Shown here: piece after piece, positions 13,601 through 28,600 of the stretch
How positions within the stretch are numbered: the stretch's first letter is position 1
Layout: each line of letters starts with the position of its first letter
Assembly: GCF_000003815.2 (NCBI RefSeq)
Contig: NC_049979.1
Location: 19,002,403 to 19,066,402, forward strand
Length of the DNA: 64,000 nucleotides
DNA from: Branchiostoma floridae
Lineage: Eukaryota; Chordata; Leptocardii; Amphioxiformes; Branchiostomatidae
Reading direction: 5' to 3'
The notes under the pieces: generated by a model
Told to the model about the DNA's origin: nothing
The model's input: only the letters and a program-made list of their open reading frames with translations
Database searches by the model: none
Program-made: the position numbers and the translations under genes

Positions 13601-16600
13601 TGGAAAGTGGCATCTGGAAATACATATTAGCATTTCAAGCTTGGTGAGGTATACACTATAATGCAATTTATCCTGATTGTTAAAGAGGCCTTACTGAGGC
13701 CTCCCTCCAGAATTCATGATTTGTTTTACAACAGTTTATTTCTTGTTTGACATGCATTATGTGCAACCAAGAAGGAATTACCATTTATGGGTATTACGCA
13801 AATTTCAACTTCATCATAATTAAGTGAAAACACATTTTCTCCGGCAGCTTTATTGCATAAGGTATAATTATGGCATATTTCCTTTGGCAGTTGGTAATAT
13901 TTTTGATTCAGAGACTTCGATTTTTGCCATACTGAGCACTTTGTAGTGATTGTAAAGATACATTGTGTACATTAACTTAATGAAGATATAATGAGTGCCA
14001 GTGTCAGCATGTGTCTAGACTAAAAGATTTAAAAAGATACAAAAGTACTTGAACTGAGAAGTAATGTTGATGAGAATCCCATGAAAAGGATTGACAGTTT
14101 CTGCTGTACTTAACTATTTCCTGCATGTTTTGTTTGACTAGAGCTCCAAACGAGTCCTGCGGTCCAATGAAATCTTCATCCCCCAGAGTGGAACGTTAGA
14201 CACAACATTGGAGCTGTCCTTCTCACTACAGGTAAGTACTGAGTATTTAAGAAATATTTGGTAACAAAGCACCAGACTGCTGAAGATATACCCTGGGGGT
14301 TCATTAGGTATGTATACATAGTTATGAATGTATAAGGTGTATTCTTGGTTTTTCAATAGCAATGAGTAGAAAGAGTAACTGTTGTTCTGAAAATCAGACA
14401 CTTGCTCCTTACGTACATGTACAAGGAGTGATCAAAACATCTGGCTGCAAAGTTTTTGAATGCTCTTTATAGTACATTCATGCTATGAAGCACACAACAT
14501 CAAGGATGGATGAAATTTTAGCTGAAGATTTGTTTATTGAAATTCATTGTGTTAAGGTAGACAGGTCTGTAACGGCGATCAACTACCTAGAAGATTTAGC
14601 AGTCAAAGTTTCACTTGCAAACTTTTATGGCCAATTTGCATAAGGTGACTGACTTGCCAAAGAAATGCATCCTCAAAAGAGTTAAGTATTTGCTGCATGC
14701 CCTTGGGAGCTAAACCTAATTCGCCATTTTCAAAGGTGCCTTGGCAGGGAAGAAACGTGTGACTTGCTGATAAGATGTAATGTGCCTTCCCTCAATGGAT
14801 GTGGAACATGAAGTTTTCCCCGAAGGTGCTTTATACAAAACTATGCGTGTGAATTGCAGATTACATGCATGGCAACCGTAGCAGTACACTCTATCACAAG
14901 ACACGTGACATAAATCCGGATAACCTTTTGCACGAGTCGTACGCAGGATAATCCCTGGCAGGATAATGCCTTTGGAGCACCGCAAGTGTTTTGCTGACGA
15001 AGGTGGAATATTTATAGAATATAGAGTGGGGATGTGGGATGTGTATTATGTTTGTCACTTTTTACACTTTACTTGGTAAATTTACATTTTTTACAATGTC
15101 GTGGTATTGCAGGGCTAGAAATACCACCTGCAGGTAAAATGGAGCTGTGCATGTACTTCTAATGTCTACCTACACAGGACCATGATAAAACCAGCCTGTG
15201 TCACTGCAGTGATATACAACCTGGATAGTGGCCCAAAACTGCCCTGAATTCTTCATGAGGAAGCATCCTATTTAGAGCCATGGTACTATGATAATCACTA
15301 TCAGGAACATCTTCGAATCACCAGTTTTGGATGAACTAGAAGGAAAAAAATTATAATGATGAAAGTTACTAACATTTGGCATGTAAAAGAAAGCATTTTA
15401 AACCTTGCGTATGTGTACATTTAGAATGAAGAAAAAGTGGAAGTATCTCGTGAATGTAATCAAAGTGGTTTTTGGCACGTTTTTGTAGTCGTTCACCTGC
15501 AGTTATGTATTTGTTCAGCCTCCCCCTTTAGACAGTTGTGTTGACAAGTCTTACCAGCTCTACTTAATGTTTCCCTTGTGATTGCTGAATTGGTATGAAG
15601 CCAAGAGTGCAGTCCTATGATAGCAAAGGAACATTGGACAGTCTGTCATGGTTATAGTTAATGTTCCTACTGCCAGGCTATTGGAGTGTGGCCAAGTGTC
15701 TTAACTCTCCTGCCCTAGAGTGGCTTTATTCATTACTTAAGTTGAGACTGAAGGTGACACATACTCTCAGATAACGGAAAGGGTACTTCCTCAGAGCAAG
15801 TGGTTATATAAAACTGAATAATGCTTGATGAGGTAGAAGAGTCCAACATCTTAAAAAACATGCCAAGTTGTTTGTCACTGAGCCATAACTTCAGATGAAT
15901 TTACGTAAGACCCTTACAACAGCTAGAGTATTGGTTGATATGAAATATATAATCCAGTCACACTCTATAATACCAACCAATGTCTCTTTGTTTTAGTTTT
16001 GGCCTCTTGATTGATTTTGACCTGAACATGTCTGAAGAAAATAGATTGGTGTAGCCTCACTGCCAGACCAAGTTGTGCATAAATTAGTAGAAGCATCTTG
16101 CCAACATGTACGTGTACTTGTTGTCAATTACTGAATTTCCCGTTTAAAGGTTTGGAGATAACTTGAGGCACCGGGAAAGTACAAGAAGCAATTTCCTGAA
16201 ACATAATGGAGAGCTCTTGCCTACAAATAGTACAGTCATATCAAGATCCTTGGCTACCTCTGTAGTTAGAGCTATCGATGTCTGACATTGTCAATGAGGA
16301 AATTGCATGAGATTATATTCATGTACTAGACAAGTTGTCTCCTAGCTATGTCAAATTGCTGCTATTTCCTGTACAGAAAACAGTCCTCTGTCTCAGATAA
16401 TCATTGGTATTTATTTTCATATAAAAATTCAGGAACATATCGTAGAACATTTACTGTAGATTCATTTATTTTTCAGAAGATGTATATTGAGATGGGAAGG
16501 GAAAGTGCCTTGGTGGTTTACATGGGAAGACTGTGGAAACAATTCCGTTACTTTCATGTAGTCTAGTACAATATAATGGAACTAATGTTTGTGTGGTGGA

Positions 16601-19600
16601 GAGGTCTCCATGAAAGCCACAAAATGGATTGCCAGGCGACAGTTGAAATCTAGATTTTGTATTATGAGTATCAAAAGATGGATTGGGGAAGTTGGTGTAT
16701 AAGTTAAATTAGAAATGAAAAAGTCTCAAGTCACAAGACTGCAGAATGTTGGTATATTGTCTAATGATATTTTTGAATGTATTTAGTATAATGCAGGGTT
16801 TCTGCACTGAATGAAGGTACTTGTGTATGACATGAGCACCAGTGCCTGGTGACATGTGCTTCCATGTCAGTACCATGTATTATTGATGTATGTACATATG
16901 CAGTACATTAAATTTTGTTTAGAGAAGAAAACACTTTGTGACGTACCACAAATTTTGAAATGTTTGCAAATATTTGCACATAAAACTTTGTACACATAGC
17001 CTATGTATTTGAATGTCTCATCACACTGCAAACATATCTTCCATTGACAAACCGCCATTGTTTCATCAGCAAATTTAAGATGCAAACTTAAACTAGTAGA
17101 ATACCTTAACCATGCCATCTTAATTCTTTCCTAGCTTAAGTTTCTAAGACCAATAAACCATTTTGACCAGAAGAATGTGAGTCTGTTGGAAGAAAAAGGA
17201 AAAAGATATTTCCTTTTGGTTTTCCTATCAGTTCAATGATGCATAAATCGGACTCTTTTTATTTCAGTACCCCCACTTCCTAAAGAGAGACAGTAACAAG
17301 CTCCAGATCATGCTGCAGAGAAGAAAACGGTACAAGAACAGGCCGGTTCTGGGCTTCAAGACTCTGGCTGTGGGGCTGGTCAACATGGCACAGGTCAGAC
17401 TAATCTTTTCTTACCTGGGAATTTCAATGCCATCATGGCGAGTGGTTGGGGATGAACTGATTACAAAATGCACACACATATTCACAGAAATGCACACACC
17501 TACACAATGATTCACACACACACACACACACACACACTAGCCATTGTTCTGATCGGCAGTTTGACAGTATGCTTGTGACAACTTAACTGATGTGCAAATT
17601 TTGAAGTTGACATTCTGGAGACGCAGAAAGCAGGAATTTTTCTAATTTTGGTATTTCTTTTAAGTGAAGGTCACATTAATTGAAGGTCACATGAGATGGC
17701 ACAGCAATATCATACCAGGCTCAGTAGAGTATGAAAAAGGAGATTGTATGTCCTTGTACAGAAGTGTGACCCCACTTACACTCCCCCTCCTGCAGGGAAA
17801 TGTTTATTGGAAAAATTGCCTCCTCGAGGGAGGTCTGGGTGGATATGTTCTACTCTGCAGATTTAATTGATTTTTGCCAGGGCACTGAGAGTCACCGCAT
17901 CACACAAGAGCTAGCTTTTATACCATTATCTTTGAGACAAACATGATATCAGATAGGCACTCTAAGACTTCAACATTACAAAAACAACAAATTTAAAAAA
18001 AATCTACTTTAAAGCAAGATACAGCATCAATAATCTTAGGTATGCATGCTTCAGATATCCAGGCATTTAAGATATTTTTGTGAAGGCCTCAATAACAACA
18101 TTTTTGTAATATTTTGGCAGTGTTGTGAAAGTTGATGTTAATATGTAAAATTTGTCTTCATGATCCTTCACATCTGATTCATTAACACTGAATCTTCTTT
18201 TAGAAAGTTTTTGTTTCATTGTGACTCTAAGATTCTGTAATTCTGATTCTCAAGTTTCAGTTTCTCCGCTATGGTCTTTGTGAGAATGTCTGGTATTGTC
18301 AAAATCATCTTTTGCTTTTGGAAAGATATCGTGATAAGCCAATCTGAAGGGCAGAAGCTTTCACGCTTAACAGATTATGGTGTTATTCCATGCAGCTTGT
18401 TTTCAACTTCAGATTAAAACTGTACAGGAGTGAAAAATGTGACAATATTAGCTAAATGTCATTCTTAACTATCAGTATGAAACAACCCTTAACATGATTT
18501 GCCTAGAGGCACCCTCCCCAATGAAAATGTCTTATCATTCACACACATTCAAGTTCTTCATGTTACTTTTAGACTCCCTGTATGAGGGAGATCTTGGGAT
18601 TTTCTCTGAATGACTCTACATAATCTTACTGGTAGAGAATGATACAGGAAGGTTAAAAATTCTGTGACCTTGTATGAATGTGTAAGTCACTCAGCATTTG
18701 TGTCAGCATTATGTTGCAGCAGGAGACTTTGCAAAGATAGATGCATCATGAATGTCCTTACTATGTCCTTGGTGCTGAACAGAACAAGGTGCATTCCGCT
18801 GTGTGTAAGCTATAATCTGTAGGCTAGCCCTTATTCCCTCCGCTTCTCAGAAGAGACTCAGCTAGTATCTAATTTGAAGATGAAATGGCAGGCCTAATCC
18901 TTGCAGATTGCAACCTTGGGTCTCTTCAGTTACTGAGGGAAAGAGTTGGGAATGTCTGTAATGCTATGGATTTTAAACACCCCCCCCCCCCCATGGTCTT
19001 ATGATTTCGCATTCTTGGATTTTGTTCAATGCAATCAATACTGCTTCACTGAGTACAGATGAAGCAATTGTGAATGATGTGCCTTGACTTTTAGTGCACA
19101 ATGTACTAGTATAGGTACCTATTATGAATATAGTCAAATTTGAAGTTAGAGTCACTGTAATGACATGCTGCTACAACCACATATGGTTGCCACCCCCTGA
19201 AAATCCCTTATTTAAGAATCACTTTTTTTTAGAACTTCAAGTAATAAGTAATCTAAAAGAAGACATATGCACTATAACTGAATGTATGTTTTCTCAAATG
19301 TTTTTGGAAAAACTCGACCTAGTTATTGATATTTCATACAGCTATTATAAGCTTGATATATTAGCTATGGGAAGATATCAAGATGTTGTTCATGAAAAGA
19401 TATGACAAAAATCTAAAGAAACAGCCATTTAGCATGATATAGCCTTTAGCTCATAATTCTTGCATGCCATCTTTCAGGAAATGTAACCTTAGACAAAATG
19501 GATGTTGATTGATTTTTCACCCTTGACATATGTTCCGGACCATTATGTACAAGCTCATACAATGTTTATGATGGATAGACCTCAGTATAAGTGGGCTGCC

Positions 19601-22600
19601 TACTGAAGCATCTATTACTTGAAAGCAGACCTGTAAAGAAACATCATATATCAATTTAATTAAGACATCCCAGTGATCTGTAGAAGCTTCTTATTTTCAA
19701 TTTCAAAGAAATCCTCATCCTCAGGGGATCGGAACATGTACAATGTATGTGTGCACAGAAAATTAATGGGCATCAAGGAACCATAACGTGCTACAATGGG
19801 AGACATTCTGTAAACTTCAGAAAAATCTTCTAAAAAAAAATTTAGATTCTCTGCGGCTACGGGTGACATAGATATCAGACATGACGTTGTAAAACCACGA
19901 TCTAGTCTCATGGAAACAATACAAAGTCTTGCAGAATTCATATTGCGCATCCAAAGTGATAATCATGTAGTGAGTTTATCCTATAAAGAATAGCGTTTGC
20001 CTTTAGAAAATAAAAGAGTTTTTGATGCTCATGTTGTTTTTAAAGGCTTATGAAAGGCTTGTAGCTGCAAGTTCATCCAAATGCTTTGCCATCCAGTCTG
20101 CCAGGAAATGAAATGTGATCACATGAAATCATTCTACGTTTACGAATCTCTCCGCTGATTAACGACAGTTGCCTTACAAGGGTATCATATAACCTAACGT
20201 TATCAGGCAGTAATGTCCCGATCTATTACCTACCAATGTGTGTGATCAGAGAAGTGTGTAATAAGTGCTATAAAACATCTCTATCCATCCCTGGGGTCTG
20301 TTATGTCATTAAGGAGTGATCATTGTCTGGGACACTTTCCACCACTTACAGTCAGCAGACTTGGACTAACACAAGGAAATTTGGAAGTGAATTGTTGTTA
20401 CAATACCCAAAATTACAGGAGAGAGATGGTATTTTTTCTATGGGTTTAAGTAATCTAGAATGATTTTACTCTTATTATACTTAAAGGATGTTGAATTTCA
20501 GGTTTGGGAATAATGTAATCTTTACATATTCATTACATGTCAAGAGCTGTATATATCTCTGAATGGGGTATACTTTGGGGCTGGCAATATATTTTTTCTT
20601 CTGATGTTTTATAAATCATCATGTACAGTAAATGAACTATCAGGAAAACTGCAAAAAGCAAAACCTTCCCCATAAGCTAATTTGGGTTATCTTGTTCATA
20701 GATTAGAACTCATAATTAGATTATCATCAACATCTACTTCAATCTTTCTTAACTTGCAATACACTTTGATAGAAACATACTTGTTTATTATTTTTATGAA
20801 TGTTACCATACGATCCTGTCCCAAGATGCCAATATTTTGTACTCTAGGGACATTAAAGCATCACTAGCAGTGCTCTATCATATGCATCATTTTGAGGCAC
20901 ATGTGCACATCAACCCTGCATACACTTCAAACAGTGATAGCAAAGAGAACTCAGTGCTTTGGGCCAAAACATTTATTTCTGGATCTGTTCCATGAAAGGT
21001 TTCAAGAAATACATTGATGACAGTTGAACCCAACAGCTGCCTTAACAAGATAGCTGCATCTGTACTTTGGAAATGTGAAAGGACAGTCCAATGTCAATGT
21101 CAGTTGGCCCATGTTTCAGCGCTAACGTTTCAGGCACTAGGAGTGATAATGGGTGGTATAACTCATCAGAAGTGGCAGTTGAAGAAAGGGGATACATTGA
21201 TTATGTGCCAGTGAAGACAGGGTCGTGGTTGGTAACATGTTTGCAGTATGTCCCAGAGGGATGTGCTGTATAGTGAACGGTGCAGTGTTGGTGTGTCACC
21301 TTGCCAGATATCTGTGCAGACAAATTACAGCTCAAACACTGTTAATTAATCACATCAGAATTGCAGGTATAACATCTCCTCTGTTGAACCTCTTTGGAAT
21401 CATTCAGCTGTGGTCCATGCTCCAATGATATATATTTTGCTAACCTTTGATGCCATAAAATGGAATAAGTTCATGATCAATAAAGCCTGAAATTCTGTAT
21501 ATCGGGAGTCTGCATACATGTACATGTAGATCAGCTATAACACAGCATTGTATTGTTGTGAAGAGTTTAACCAATTAGGAATCCAATACATATACGTAAA
21601 GGATGGATTTATATCCCTGGGAAGGATGTTGGGATATGGGATGTTCAGAGTTGCATTCATTTGTGTGTTTACTGTGTGGCATTCTCTATATAGATTAGCA
21701 AGTATCACAATGTACCAGACTCTTAGCCTGGGTACCATCCGGATAGTAGTTCGCTCCTACATCTATGTTTGCTTCTACTATCCGTCTAGAGACCTGCACA
21801 TTCAAACTGTTTGATGCTAATGCCAGTTAATAAGCGAAGTAAGGAATGTGTTCAATAGCAATTTTTTCGTTTGATGACAACAGGCCTCCCACAAGCGGAT
21901 GGAACGCCTGTTCGAACGAGCGCTTGAACCCATTCCATAATTCGCCTTGTCCAAATTTTGGATGATTCCAGACGTCAAGATGGGCAGGGTTCCCAGACGG
22001 AACAGCAGAGAAGCGACTGTATATTGTGTATAATGAATGTCAGAGCTAGAAGCCACTGTATATAGTATGTAATGAACACCAGAACAACTACTTTCCGGAT
22101 GGTACCCAGGCTACCAGACTCTTACAAGGTTGAGAAAAAAGTTTGTTTTGTATTTACTTTGTCAATAAATCTCCTCTCATGAAAAAATACAAATTGTGTG
22201 TTTCCCAGGTGCTCCAGAGACCGATGGACAGTGACTTGAACATGTACAGCAAAGAGAGCAAGTCACATGTCGCTGCGGTCAGGATCGTGGGCATGTCCAG
22301 TCAGCCGGTCGATCACGAGGAAGGAGCGACGGGCGGGAGGAGAAAAGCGGAGTCAACCGGTAAATGTGTTTTGTTGGTTCGTCACACAGCTCCCAAACCT
22401 TTTCAGTTTCTCTGTTAACTTCTCTATAATACTGTAACTCTGCAATGTTCATACAAATGTACTTATTATACTGCATATTGACGATAGTTTAACTTAGCAC
22501 AGTCTTACATGCTGATGTTTGTGTGAACCAGAATTGAACTCTTTATCTTATATATCTCTCTCTGGAACATGTTGAGGTGTGGGGAGGGGGCCTCAGCAAT

Positions 22601-25600
22601 CTTACTTTCTATGCAAAGTTGCCATGCAAAGTTACATCGTCAGCAGCTACAAATGTACATTGAACATGAACATTTTGTATCTTGGGGTTAGGAAAAAAGG
22701 CTAACAAGATAAAACGGAATTGATACAGATCTGAGAAAGTTTTGATTCCGTCATTCTACTTGCCCACGGACACTGATGTAAACAAAGAATGAACTATAGC
22801 TGCATCTTAATCTTCAGACTTAATCTTCATCTGTCAATCATCTACTCTTTATGTACGTTAAAACATGTTTGTTCTAGCATTTAAACTAACATATAAATGA
22901 TACTTCTAGAAAAATTACTCGTGGCATGTTTTCAAAAAGAGAATCATCTTAGTCTGCTATGTTTGCCTGCCGAGTATCAGAGAAAGCGGATATCGTACTC
23001 ATGACCCAGAGTGGTCCGTTGTCTAGGTGAGCGCCGCTTCAGCCTCCTCACCCCCTCCGACTTGTACCAGCACTACATGTTGCGGAAGTCGGGGGGAGAC
23101 CTGGCCACTCCCGACGTCAATAACTTCTGGGAGAACGGACCCACCAATGACCCGATATCGGACGGGGACAATGGTGAACCCGACAGGGATTCAGCGTTTA
23201 CGCTAGGTTGGTCACAACCAAATCCCAGAGTAGCAGACATATTCATTATATAGTATATATATATATATACCAGATTTACTAACAATGTTTTCTTCTTCTT
23301 TTTTTTTTCTTCCTTTTACCCTCTATCAACCTTGTTTCCGTGATTTTTTTCCTCTTTGTATGTTGTCTTGTTTGGGGAATTGTTATGACTTTGTTTGGGT
23401 GTTTTTTTGTTCCTTTCACATCTCATCTGAACTTATCTACCTTATTAACTTCTCTGCAACATTTCTGACATCACACATCACATGTCTCCTTTGAATTATT
23501 CTACAATGGTAACTTGTATCTCACTTCACTTGTGCTGTTTATATGTTGCCTGTTATCTCCAAATTTTCCCCATGTTTGTGACTTGCTTTGCTTGTCTATG
23601 CTCTTGTCTTGTTGTTTACTGCTTTTTGCTTCCTGTTTTTGTACGTTTATCCTTTTCCATGCATGTGCCATCTTTTGTGCTTGTACAAAATGTTGTTTCA
23701 TCATACATTTTTGTTATTTATGTCTTGTTTACCCTGTGCACCTTCTCTTACCCTTGACCTTATCCCTTTCACCTTTGCACCCTGTGCTCCCATGCTGCCC
23801 TCTGACCTCCTACTTTGGTCTGTCATGTGTCTCTCACGATCTCGCAGCAGACAGATCACCTGGCGAGGACAACGAGAGCGATGAAGATGACGAGTTCTTC
23901 TCCTCGGACCAAGAGGGGAGCGACAGCGAGGGGAACATCGGAGGAGCTCAGGTGAGAAGATGTCCTGGATAATTTTGACATGCTCTTTAACTTGGCTATC
24001 TTAACCATGTTCTTTAGGATAGTTATCTTTGACATATCCTTTAACTTTTTTTTTAAGTTGGATACCTGTAACAGTTAGAATGCACCAGGTCCTGCAACAC
24101 ACATATGTAATGAAATTCTAAATCATAGAGCACTTTGCCATCTCAAAGTGCAGATTTACTGGAAAGCTTTTACTTAATTTGATTTCATTAATTGGGGATA
24201 GATTTTAATTTAAACTAAACTATACAGGATTAACTATAATGTTCAGTTGTCTTTCAGCCTACGAGTTACCAAACTCTATTACCAAGTCACAAAACTAATT
24301 TGCAGTCCATAATGCATGACGAGATAACCTCTTCCATACTGCATGCTAAGGAGAAGGATCTTCCGTCTCCCTGTCCCAAAATGCCATTAAAAGATTATCA
24401 TCTTTGTGGAAAGTGGCCCATGAGGTTCAACCCTGCCATACATAGGCATGGGTGGCACAGTATTGAGGGAACATCCCCTTAGAAATAACACCTTCTCAGA
24501 TAACCATTCTCAGCCGGTATCAAACTGTGGGTTTGTGAGGGTCTTGTTTCACACAAAGAGACTGTGCCATAGGGTAATGGGAAAATACTTCACAGAATCC
24601 CTTGAGGGACAGGCTTGCATCTGCAATCCCGCAGGATTTATGATAGATGACGGTTTTTACACCATGCGTCGTTTTTTATTTGGCATTAAAACAGGAGTCT
24701 CAGCAAAGCCAAATCCACACTAACTCTTGTACATGTACTTGAACTTACATGTACATTTCGCCTAAGAGCATTTTCAATATGATTATGGACTCCAGTAAAC
24801 TATGCATGAAATCAGAAGGGACAATCTACAGCCCTTGAAATTGACCTTGCAAGTTAACTAGGCTATAAAAGGTTTTACGTGAAGGCAATGTCACGACAGC
24901 CATTTAATATGGAACGCAAATCTAAGGAGACTAGAATCTCAGACTTGAATTTGGTAGCAAGGGGACCAGGTGTAAAGTTGGACAAGAGAATTAACATTCT
25001 TTTTTAGCATGTTAGGCGACGTTGATTTGATTATATGGATGACACCCTCTTGGAACCCCAAAAGAGATGCGAGCATGAGAATAAAAAAAAATTGTTTGGC
25101 TCCCCAAAAGTTACATTCAGTATGAAATCTAAGTGCTCTGGAAGGTTGGACAAATGACCAAATTGTAGAATATTGAATACCTATCAATTATAGATTCTTT
25201 AGTTTTTGTTTTAACATCATCTTCTTTGACCTTGGAATTAATGCTGACATTAGTACTGTATATGTTTTCCAATATATTTATATTTGCATATATTTGCTCC
25301 TTTTGCAGCTGCTTTGTATGATTTAAAGCATGGTTGAAAACTTTTTTTATTTTATTTTTGGAAACGATCGAATTTTGATGCGCGTGCGGATGTCATCCAT
25401 ATTCTCAAATCAACCTGGTCTTACCCACAGCAGATGCAGTGTCAAGTGCTTTGACTTACAGATTACATACATAGAGTAGACAGAACATCATCTGTGTGCC
25501 CATGGCTTGGGAGGCTTAAGTATGCACGGATGTACGCAGAATGCTTGATGGTAGCAATCTCAGACGACTTACGCTGGGGGCCTACGATGGGCAATGGCTA

Positions 25601-28600
25601 GTTTTATACATCAAGCACTACTGGCAAATATGACATGGGAGAAAGCTTTATGCTTACATATTAGGCAATTGTGACAATCTTGCAAGCTTATAGTCTAGTA
25701 TTATAAAAGTATTCACTGAAAACTTAAAGCATTTTATAAATAACTGGAATAAATGGTTATTGCTTCATGCACGGTAGACACAACTTTTTTGATTTTGCAA
25801 ACCCATTCTTGCTTATTGTTTCCTGAATAGTATTTGGATACAAGGGATGAAAAAGGGCCATTTGTATACATTTACTACATCAGTACTGCAGTAAAGTTGT
25901 GTATCAAAGTTTAGATAAAACATGTAATATGGGCATAAAGAAATTTACTCCCCAAAATGCATAGAGCATCCAACCTCTTTGTTACCTTGTAACATACTGT
26001 AGATTTAAGGTTGCTAGCAGGAGGGAAGGGAAGTGCTTGCTGTGTTGTAAGTTCCTGTTTGTCTCATGATTTAATCAATGGTAGAGAAGTCACTATGAAA
26101 TTTGTAAAGGTGAAATTAAACCACCTGCAATATTTAAAGATTCACAGTATACATCAGCTTTGTGTCCATGGCATTTCAAGGGGGGGGCTTAAAAAGTAAG
26201 GTCCCTAGCAACCTTTTCTTTATCATTTCAAAGCCTGGCTGTTGGACCAATGGCTTGTGTGAAGTGGTCTGTAGCTAGGATGATAAGAACACTAAAGAAC
26301 ACATTATTTTTGTAGAACATCATAGTACATACATGTATGCTAACTGAATGGACCGTCTTTTGGCACTGAAAAAGAAGTGGTCTAGAAAAGGGGTATGGTT
26401 AGAACATCTTGGTGGTGGGATACTGCAGACAAACTACATTGTGTTTATTGCTAGTTATATAGGTAGTTAAGTAACCTAGTATAGGCTAGTGTATAATGAA
26501 CGACATCTACACTGTTGTTTTAGATGTATATAATGTGTTTGAAATTCACTAATTGTCATATGTGGTTCACATTTAAAATGCTTTTGCTTATATTAGGACC
26601 TCCTTGACGAAGATATCCGAGGCAAAAAATCTGGTCGCAGAAAAGTGCGGCCTACGCTGAGTAGGGTAAGTGCTGGAAGTTTGTCTGATTCAAGATTTTT
26701 AATGTTTTACCAATGAAAAGACAGAAGACAAAAGCCTGTCCATATTAGGCTATATTTATATGCTATACATGTAGATTGTACAGAATGTCAGTTTATCTTC
26801 AGTTGTTATGTTAAAAGAAGAAGAAAAAACATGCAAAATGTACATTCTTTGTGTCAGAAACATTTAACCAATACATTTACAATACATCTTTTGCATTAAT
26901 AATAATATTAGGTGAGTGCATGGATGAATGGGAAATACAAATGTAGAACAAGGTGGGGCTGCAGTTCTAGGAAGGATGCAAAACTACTATCAGCGCTTAC
27001 ACTAACTCGCTCGCTCACTCACTCACTCACTCACTCACTCACTCACTCACTCACTCACTCACTCACTCACTCACTCACTCACATTGGAGTACAGTATTTT
27101 AATTGGGATGCATACTAGAGAAAATATATGATATTATTATTTTTATAATATCAGATGGGTTTCAAATCACATAAAACTGCAAGGCTCCACTGATGTAATT
27201 GTTTACTTATTTAAGTTCCATTGATCTGCTACCAACCTCTCTGACATTCAGTTTCTACAACAACACCCACCCCAGGTCCCCTAGCATCTCGACTTGATAC
27301 TTTAAGCCTTTTCTTTAATGGTCCTATCAAGATCTGGCTTTTCAACTCGCTGCATGCGTTTGAATAGGGGAGCCCCGAGGGAAATGTGCATAATCTGTGA
27401 TGACTACCCATGGAAGCTAAACTGTCAGATCTGATTATAGTCTGGATATTAATTGGCTCTTTTCTGCCATATGCACAGTATGGGTGTTTGAGGAACGACA
27501 AGCTAGAAGTAATATGATTTCTGCAGCATGTGAGGCAGTTAGGTTGAACACACTGTTGGACAGCTTTTTATCTCTACATTTCTGCCATCCCTGCTGATGT
27601 AATACAGCTGCAAAAGAAATGCAGACAATTTTTCTTCATGTGGAAACAAAAATTCGGTTTCCCAAGAACTTGGAGAAGCCAAACTTAGCACAGTTATTAG
27701 ACTTTTAACAAAAAGAATTGGTATATCAAAGTTTTCTGTTCACAGTGGATGGAAAAGATGCTTAGTAATCCACATAATGCATCCTCTGATTAAAAGCCCA
27801 CGTATACAGTATGCAGATGACATTCACCTTGTCACACCTGTTTGGCAGTCACAGTTGAAAAAAATGAAAAAATAGATTAGTGTGTGTTCCAATCTATGCA
27901 TGTGTTTATAGCCAGACATGGGTCATGGGAAATTTCTTACGAAGTTCCCTTATTATTTGTTAACAATCACTATAGATAATTATTTTACATGCAATTCATG
28001 TCTAACTTTTATTCGATTATCAAGTATTCGTGAATTGTGAGTATTAAAAACTGCATATTTTACATTGTCTTGCTGTAGCAAAGAAACTTCAAGCAGAAGT
28101 TCATTGCTCTGCTGAAGAAGTTCAAGGTTCCAGATGAGGTATGTACATGTAGATTTACCATCTAGCTGTGTCTGTACTGCCATCATCTTTTATGTTTTGT
28201 ACAAAAACAATAGTTATTCAGCTTCCATTTTTTTATATTGCACTTTTAAGATCTGTCCTATGCATCTCCAACTTGGACTTGTTCGCAGTTTGAACATCAC
28301 CAGGAAAACTTATCCAATGTCAAACTGTCAGTTGACATCTTTAACATGGGAACTTTGATTTTGTTTTAGTCTGTAAAAATGTGTAAGGTCTGATTTAATG
28401 TTTTTCTTTTCTTCTATGTTATTGTGTTTGTTTACAAAAGTCATTGCATACTTGGTAAACTATCTCAATTGGTAAATAGACACCTGTCCAGTTTTCTATC
28501 AGTAAGACCAGATGGACAATGTTGATGCGCTCTGGGAAGGACCCATATTCTTATTAATAAGCATGGTGGGTTCTTTAACATCCTTAAGGTGAGTACCTCA

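Larger units (their letters stand above)
10700..14141 (+). other. PACS intron after e1
   Basis: A 3.4-kb intron in phase 0. It holds the 68-bp tandem repeat, a large inverted repeat with a nested MITE (11.5-12.4 kb) and a second MITE copy at 12.8 kb. No exon-like segment with PACS similarity was found. Confidence 0.8.
17394..22208 (+). other. PACS intron after e3
   Basis: A 4.8-kb intron with a (CA)n run at 17513-17537, a 13-base C run at 18980-18992, and the 388-bp inverted-repeat element at 21725-22112 that ends about 100 bases before the next acceptor. Short ORFs here match no recognised family. Confidence 0.8.

Noticed and set aside
14716-14985. 89-codon ORF on the - strand
   Set aside because: No family resemblance; lies within a PACS intron antisense.
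19660-19950. 96-codon ORF on the - strand
   Set aside because: No recognisable family, no splice or promoter context; length possible by chance in an intron.
23514-23847. Hydrophobic Cys-rich ORF upstream of exon e6
   Set aside because: Explained by the pyrimidine-rich intron; kept only as a finding because the frame joins e6.
26912-27118. ORF with repeated LTHS
   Set aside because: Direct translation of the (CTCA)n microsatellite, not a gene.
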